A stretch of 64,000 nucleotides of DNA from Cinclus cinclus (lineage: Eukaryota > Chordata > Aves > Passeriformes > Cinclidae). Positions 58,051-64,000 of this stretch are shown piece by piece. The notes beneath the pieces were generated by a model. It was given only the letters and a program-made list of their open reading frames with translations, was not told where the DNA came from and did no database searches. The position numbers were made by a program, and so were the translations under genes. Position 1 is the first letter of the stretch, and each line of letters begins with the position of its first letter. Where the stretch lies: assembly GCF_963662255.1 (NCBI RefSeq), contig NC_085055.1, positions 8,099,602 to 8,163,601 on the forward strand. The letters are read 5' to 3'.

Positions 58051-61000
58051 AAAACTCCCTATGTGTTCCTGTTTCGTCAATATCAAAAGGTCAAACACTT
58101 TTCGTGCGCCCAGTGTGAGCGCCAAGGTCATGTCGCCGCCGTTCGCGGAGACCTGAACACGGAAACGGAGAGATGGGGAAATCCCCCGGGCTTTCCAGGA
58201 CGGATTCGCAGAAGAGGCAAAATCGTTTGCTGAGCAGCCGCGGAGACCTGGGGAAGGCGAAGTCTCGGGGCAGCGGCTTTACAAAGGAGCATCTCCACAC
58301 CTGTAAGATGTCCCCGATTTCCCGCTCCAGGCTATGATCCCCTTTGGGGACCTGTGGACAGATGCAGCTCTTCCTGCAGTAGCACAGCTGTACTAGCAGA
58401 AGGGCCTGCAATGGTTAAATCACGGTTTGTACCACTATCCCAGACAGTTGTTTTTTCCCAGGAAAGCTTACTCTACCTACTGCAGGCTTTTGGCAGCCGA
58501 GGGAGTTTTTGGGAAGCAGAATATTTGCTGATAAAACTCACAGTGGTGGCAAACTGCTGTTGTGAAGGACAAAGGTTTGAGATCTGATCTTGTTCTCTCA
58601 TCTCCTGCTGAGCTTGCAGCTATTAAAGTAAGCTTCTGTATTTATACTGTATCACTGGTATGACTGCACACACCACAGAGAAATTAAGACTTCAAAAAGC
58701 CATTCCTCATCATGGATGTCTGCAGTTAATGTATGTGTTTTTGTAGAAAATAGTCTGAATTATTTCTTGCTTCCTTTGCTGAAAATCAGAGCAAAGCTTA
58801 AATGGGAGTGTAAGGAGTTAAGTTGTATTTGGTAAGGAAAATCAGGCCTGACCTGTGAAGTGTCCAATTTTGCCAGGGTATGAAACAGTAAAATTAAGAG
58901 CTTGATATTAAGTATATGGGAATATATCTGAATTCAGCTATCCTTGGAGGCAGTAGTTGCCTGGATACCTTGAATCCTATTAAAAAGCATAATTTTGAAA
59001 TTGGGGATGGATGCAAATTGGCCAGTGAACAGCCATGAACACTGCACACTAGCCCAGTCCATGTAACCATGGCAGGGGAGGCAGAGCCAAACCTGGAAGT
59101 CTCCTTGATTGAGTTAGTTAATTGCCATCACTGTAACGTGCTGTGACAGCCCTCCCGCATGCTGAAGACACAGTTTAGACCTGGAGATTTATTGTGACAT
59201 GTAACAATAATCTGAGAGATGAGCTGTGCATGCAGGAGATTCCTCAGGAGAGAAAGAGGATTTTTAAGTGGCTTGTTTTTTTCCAATACCTGTGGATCTT
59301 GCAGGTTTCTTGTAATGCAGGATCTCAGTGGGTTTTTTGAATGTATGGGGGCACACCGTATTTAATTTTTTGCCTGGCTTGTGATTTGATCTCCCTAACT
59401 TACTAAATTGCTCTACATTATGAATTCCTGTTGTATAAGATAACAAGGTAAACCAGTGATATGATAATGAAATATATTTTTAAATATGAAATGCATATTG
59501 CTGCTATTCACAGCATGCGTGCTACTTCTTGTGGGGTTTTTTCCAATTCAAGATCACTCCTAAGGTGAAACTGTACCTGAGAAAAGGAGTGGCTTCCTGC
59601 TGCCATTTAAGCTGTAAGTCTAGTGTTCCTGATTTGAGTGGGAGCTGCAGTGCTCTGTGGTTATGGCTGAATTTCTGAATCTAAGGTTACCTTACCCAGA
59701 GCTCTTCGCCACCATGGTATGACTAGACTGAGTTACTTCTCCAAACACAGCTCACTGCAATGGGCAGGCACACACCTCAGGACACAGCCAGACTGCCCCA
59801 ATTCCACCCATATCCACATGCTTGAGCCTGCCTACACATGGAGATGGGCACTTGCCTGATGAATGTGCTGTCTGAATCTCACCCTCGCCATTTCTGAGCA
59901 AAACCAGATGCTTTATAAAGCAAGAGGCAGCATGAGGCCAGCAAAAAGTCTTACTTTACCTGAAGTAGCCTTGTTACATGTTTCCTTTTGCACAACTCTC
60001 TGCAGGATAGAGCCCCAGGTCAGAGCAGGGATACCCAGCTCTGCTGCTTGTGAAGGTGACATGTGCACTCAGTGACACAGACCAAGAAGGAAATTTCATT
60101 GTGCAATGTGCACACAGCATAATCACCGTGACCAGGGTAACATGATGACTTGTTTAAATTATTTTAAGGCTGACATACTTGCCTTGTTTTGTTGTGTGAG
60201 CCAATGATGTTTTATCTTCTGATGTGAATCCCAGGAAAATGAGGCTGTGATTTTTTTTTTTTTAAACCAACTATGTCAAGTGCATAACTGAATATAACAC
60301 TGAGCTGGTTTACACTGACCTGAGCTCTCTCCTTGAGCAGACAAATAAGTCATGTTCAGTCAAAGCAGAATCCATTTAGTGTAATCCCCTGCCTGAGAAC
60401 TTCCACTTGGAGCACTTTCTGAGGAAGAGGCCCAAAGTTTTATGAAAGATTACAATAGGCAGCTTGAGGCATAACTGAGGCAGCTTGGCCAGGACGTGTC
60501 TTTCTAATCACATCTTTTTGGCAGCTCCTTTGTGCTCTAGAAAATGAAATCACCAAATCATCATATATTGATGGAACAGCCATAGGATGATTACAGTTAT
60601 GGCCCTTTGCCTGCAAACTGACCCCATGGTTAAGAGAGAACAAAGTCCAAGAACTATCTTGCACAAGGGGATTTAATGCCACTCTGTGGGCATCCAGAGG
60701 TGCAGCTCCAATGAACTGCTTCTGTTGAGCTGTTCAGCTGATCCAGTTGGAATGTCTCTATCAACCCATTATGGTTTTTTTTCTGCACTGAAAGCAGCAC
60801 AACGGAAGTAAACAGTGAGTCCTCCTGCAGGTGTCTGAGCAATTTAACCTGCAGTGACACAGCACCAATATCAGAAGATTGTTGTTGATAGGTTGCAGGG
60901 AAGGGTGTTCACCTTCTATTAAGTTTTTCATCCTTCCTGCATTACACAAGAGGTTAACAAGTTAACTACACCCAGTCCAAAGCACTTTTGGGAGCAGTTT

Positions 61001-62199
61001 TCCATGTGACAGCATCTCTAGGAGGGAGCAGGACAGCTTTATATGACAAAGCAAAATCAGGTCAGAGAACCTAAGAAAATCTGAAAATATCTCATGTGCT
61101 CCACCATACCCTGGCAGGCCTGAATAAACTGAAACTTCCCAGGACACCTAAAAGGCAACAAATTTCTAGGTTTCTGTATTTTTTTAAAACTAATAAGTAA
61201 TGAGATACATATACTAAAAGCAAGGCATTTTAAGTAATACAAGTTAGCAAATGGGAGTGCAATAAGAATTAACATAGCTAGTTGTTTTTTTTATATGGAC
61301 ATTTTTTTAGTAGAGAACTTCTGTAATACAAGGTACAATGTTTGTAACCAGAATTATTTGAAACTTTCCCAAGCTGTAATCCACATGGTGCCATCACAGC
61401 TTCATGATTAAAACCTATACCTGTGAACTGCAAGCAGCTTTCTATTCTCACTACAAAGAATTACACGTGATTTCAAGAATCTAGAAGACTGAGACACAAT
61501 TATTTCCCTATCCAGTGATTTTCTGTATGTGCCATCTCTAATTGTTCAATAAAAATCAGCCATCCCAATGCAAAGCACATATTTTGGTATTAATATACAA
61601 AACAATAATTTAAGTTACTTATACTGGAAGGAAAGGCTTTTGCCTTGAAGGTAGGCATGCTGCAGCTGTACAAAGCAAGAGTAGTAAGATGGCTCTTACC
61701 TCCTGTCTCATGTTACACACATTCAGCCTTTTCCACTCCTCCTTGTAACAGCAAACTGATTCTTGGGCTCACGGCTACGCCACCTGGCCAATAATATTGT
61801 CCTGATTGTAACCTCCATGCATGTGACTGGCTGCCTGCATCACTACAGTGGGACAGGCCTCAAGGAAAATGTGCATTAACATGAACCACATCTGTATGTA
61901 ACAGTGCTGGGTTGAAATGGGTTTATTCTCATATTTTACTTCATTTTACAACTCTGCAGAGCAGCAGCTGCGTCTGAGGTTTCTGGGATGCTTATCCCAG
62001 AACACTGAACAGGCAGATCCCACCCAGTACTGGTCACTGAGTGTTTCTGCGTGTGAGTGAGCAGAATGGGACAGCTCAGGAGATGTCGTCACCTTCCTTT
62101 TCAGAGAGGCCAAAGACGAATTAAGCTCTCAGCAGCAGCCTTTTTCACCACTCTTTGGAACTTTGCTGTGGCACCAGAACTGTTTGAAGGAAAACAGGC
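58051..62199. other. Intergenic DNA upstream of DCUN1D1
   Basis: AT-rich and mostly unique. I looked for exons of MCCC1, the expected next gene in the human order, and did not find any. No RNA gene or clear repeat was recognised. Confidence 0.65.
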
Positions 62200-62280
62200 T
62201 GTCATGATTTAACCCTAGCTGGCAGCTAGGTACCACACAGCCACTCACATCCAGTGGGATGGGGAACAAAGGAAAATGGG
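62200..62280 (-). repeat. Second ERV LTR copy, terminal 80 nt only
   Basis: It is alignable with 62876-62960 of the complete LTR: shared agctaggtacca, cacagcc, cccactgg-type blocks on the two strands. Similarity stops near 62280, so U3 and R are absent from this copy. Confidence 0.7.
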
Positions 62281-62748
62281 ATCTGCCCCTTTATAGCTTG
62301 ATGGCATTAGGACGCACTGTACACAGGTATCTGCTAGAGCCTTACAGTCCTGTGGGTCTGTTGTGTCAGGCCATCTGGTCCACAGACTTGGCTGTCCCTC
62401 TCCTCCGCCTGGCTGGAAGCAGGACCCCTCTAGTAGTGGTCTTAGGATTCCCTGCTTCTTGTAAAAATGGGTTTGAATTTTTTTCCGTATGATCAGGAGT
62501 AAGGTCAGCTCTTCCCCTCTGTGTGGGGAACTGCCCACTGGAGACTGGAGCAGCAGTTTTCCTGGAAGAACCTCCATTTGTGATTGTTTTTTCTTTGTTT
62601 CACAACCAGCAATTCTATCATACCATAAACCAATGTAATAAAGTACAACAGAATCAACCTTAGCCCAGCCCCCAAAGGTGATAAACAGCACAAAGGCAGC
62701 TTTGACACCAAGGACGTCATGACATGACACAAGCCTGAGAGCAAGCAC
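62245..62748 (-). pseudogene. ERV internal-region open frame (167 codons), gene unassigned
   Basis: A minus-strand frame runs through the ERV internal part and ends inside the partial 3' LTR. I cannot assign it to gag, pol or env. It is far too short for any complete retroviral gene, so it is treated as remnant sequence. Confidence 0.4.
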
Positions 62749-62847
62749 AACAACTCTGAGACCACTGACTATTAAATTAATGTAATGAATGCTTGTAACA
62801 AATCTGTTTTACACACTGTGGTCAAATCTGGTGTTATCTCCAGCCTT

Positions 62848-62868
62848 TGTGCCCACACTGGGCACGAA
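62848..62868 (-). other. Decayed retroviral primer-binding site
   Basis: Just inside the full LTR the minus strand reads gtgcccagtgtgggcac. It resembles a tRNA-Lys type site with CpG decay, and its place right after the LTR end fits. Confidence 0.45.
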
Positions 62869-62875
62869 AAAGGTC

Positions 62876-63440
62876 TGTCATGGTTTAACTCCATCCAGCA
62901 ATTAGGTACCAAGCAACTGCTCATTCACCACCCTCACTTCCTGCTGGGATGTGGAGGAGGATGGGAAAAAACAGGCAAAATCCACGGGTTGAAGTAAGAA
63001 CAATTTAATAGTTCAGATAAAATATGGTAAATAATACTACAACTGTAATGAATAGACAACAAAGGGAGTGAGAAATAAAACCCAGTAGAGACAGGTGATA
63101 CACACTACAGTTGCTCAACACATCCTGACTGATGCCCAGAATGTCCCCAAGCAGCAATCAGTGGCTCCTGGCCAGCTTCCCCCTGTCTGTGCTTGGAACA
63201 GTGTTCTGTGGTATGGAATGTCCCTGGGGCCAGTTCAGGCCAGCTGTCCCAGCCCTGCTCCTTGTACACCTGCCCACTGGCAGAGCACGGGAAACTGGAA
63301 AACCTTTAACTTAGAGCAAGCAGGACTCAGCAACAACTAAAACATCAATTTGTTACCAACACTATTCTCTCACTGACTCCAAAATATAGCCCTGGACCAG
63401 TTACTAGGAAGAAAGTTAACTCCCAGCTGAAATCAGGACA
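62876..63440 (-). repeat. ERV LTR, near full length (565 nt)
   Basis: The ends are TG...CA, read tgtcctgatt at 63440 on the minus strand and ending ccatgaca at 62876. An ATTAAA-like signal lies in the region of 63003-63010. The position where a TATA box would be expected looks decayed. It matches the recognised passerine LTR over its whole length. Confidence 0.8.
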
Positions 63441-64000
63441 CAGATTAAAGTTAAAATCCAGCAACCATTATGATTTCAAAACCCACCAGGACTACAGATG
63501 TGTTTTATTAATTACTGCTATAATAAAAAACATGGTGTATTCAACAAGAATATTCATGTTTGTTTTAATGTGAATTCATTGTATAATCAACAGGTTTTAA
63601 GCTAACATCAAATGTCTCAAAATTGTTTTTAGAATCCAGGCTCTCTTCCAAGAAATTCAGTTGGATCATACAAAAATAAATATCAAGGTTTCAATTATCA
63701 ATTGCTGCAATATTGATTTTTAACAGCATTCAGTATGTATATTATTTCCCAAATGGAATTCTTACGCAGAAGGATATGTCCCAGTATTATAAAGGAATTA
63801 AGTGATATTTACCTGCAAGGCATTTGTGCAAGAATCTCTATTTGGAACATAACTGTACAAGAAATTAAGGCATCTGTTGAGAATATACTTTGTGTAAAAG
63901 CTGGTAGTTCAGAACTTCATCAATTGCCATTGATTGTTCAGTAAATACATTCTACTCAGAACAGCTGAGCCTTTTACAAGCAGAACAGAGACAATTCCAG
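63441..64000. other. Intergenic AT-rich end of window
   Basis: Nothing was recognised. A 69-codon plus-strand frame at 63735-63944 has no family match. Confidence 0.65.

Larger units (their letters stand above)
62200..63440 (-). mobile_element. Endogenous retrovirus remnant (minus strand), LTR - short internal part - LTR end
   Basis: The sequences at 62876 and 62200 both begin tgtcatg-tttaac on the plus strand and stay similar for about 80 nt, so they are direct repeats 676 nt apart. In the sense (minus) direction the order is a full-length LTR (63440-62876), a primer-binding-like site, about 600 nt of internal sequence, and only the last 80 nt or so of a second LTR. The LTR strongly resembles a common passerine ERV LTR known to me. 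Most of the internal region and the U3/R of the 3' LTR are missing, so the copy is defective. No convincing target duplication is visible (flanks caggc and cagat). Confidence 0.75.

Noticed and set aside
57120..58233. Long plus-strand open frames of 332 and 261 codons
   Set aside because: They lie in the CpG island, several frames are open at once on both strands, the products are Pro/Gly/Arg/Ala-rich, and no domain is seen. Scarcity of AT-rich stop codons explains them.
58051..64000. MCCC1 3' exons, expected next from human gene order
   Set aside because: I looked for the C-terminal biotinyl-domain motif AMKM and nearby residues on the minus strand and did not find them. The gene presumably begins beyond 64 kb.
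1..64000. tRNA, rRNA, snoRNA or miRNA genes
   Set aside because: No tRNA B-box with a matching A-box or cloverleaf, and no rRNA sequence, was seen. Small hairpin or box C/D RNAs in introns cannot be excluded by eye.

Overview
The window is vertebrate nuclear DNA, most probably from a bird and plausibly a songbird. Coding sequence is split into short exons with GT-AG junctions. Introns are compact and AT-rich, one CpG island is present, interspersed repeats are sparse, and the one retroviral remnant recognised (about 62.2-63.4 kb) resembles LTRs common in passerine genomes. No prokaryotic feature, CRISPR array or operon was seen.

Two protein-coding genes face each other tail to tail. ATP11B (+ strand, 88-33072) encodes a P4-ATPase phospholipid flippase. 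Its last 22 coding exons are here, about 913 codons from the actuator domain to the stop; the first 230 or so residues lie left of the window. DCUN1D1 (- strand, 41871-57628) is complete: seven coding exons, 259 codons, encoding a DCN1-like NEDD8-ligase cofactor. Its promoter is the CpG island at about 57.25-58.05 kb. As I recall human 3q26.33, ATP11B and DCUN1D1 are adjacent and convergent there too, so the pair looks like conserved synteny and not a functional operon.

Layout: 1-18062, ATP11B exons with introns of 0.1-3.3 kb; 18063-29275, an 11.2 kb intron holding a possible alternative exon; 29276-33072, the two C-terminal exons; 33073-about 38.1 kb, the candidate ATP11B 3' UTR, with an orphan CpG-rich patch at 37.2-37.5 kb; about 38.1-39.2 kb, the junction between the two genes; 39.2-41.87 kb, the DCUN1D1 3' UTR; 41.87-57.63 kb, DCUN1D1; 57.63-58.05 kb, its promoter island; 58.05-62.2 kb, intergenic DNA; 62.2-63.44 kb, an ERV remnant on the minus strand; then intergenic DNA to the end.

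The observations most worth a second look concern the ATP11B C-terminus. Besides the canonical last exon there is an in-frame 120-nt exon candidate with its own stop (26109-26228) and a read-through tail after a weak donor (29410-29494). The coding exons also lack a Ser/Leu/Thr-rich stretch that I recall between the phosphorylation site and the nucleotide-binding domain of the human protein. No clearly new biological system was found.
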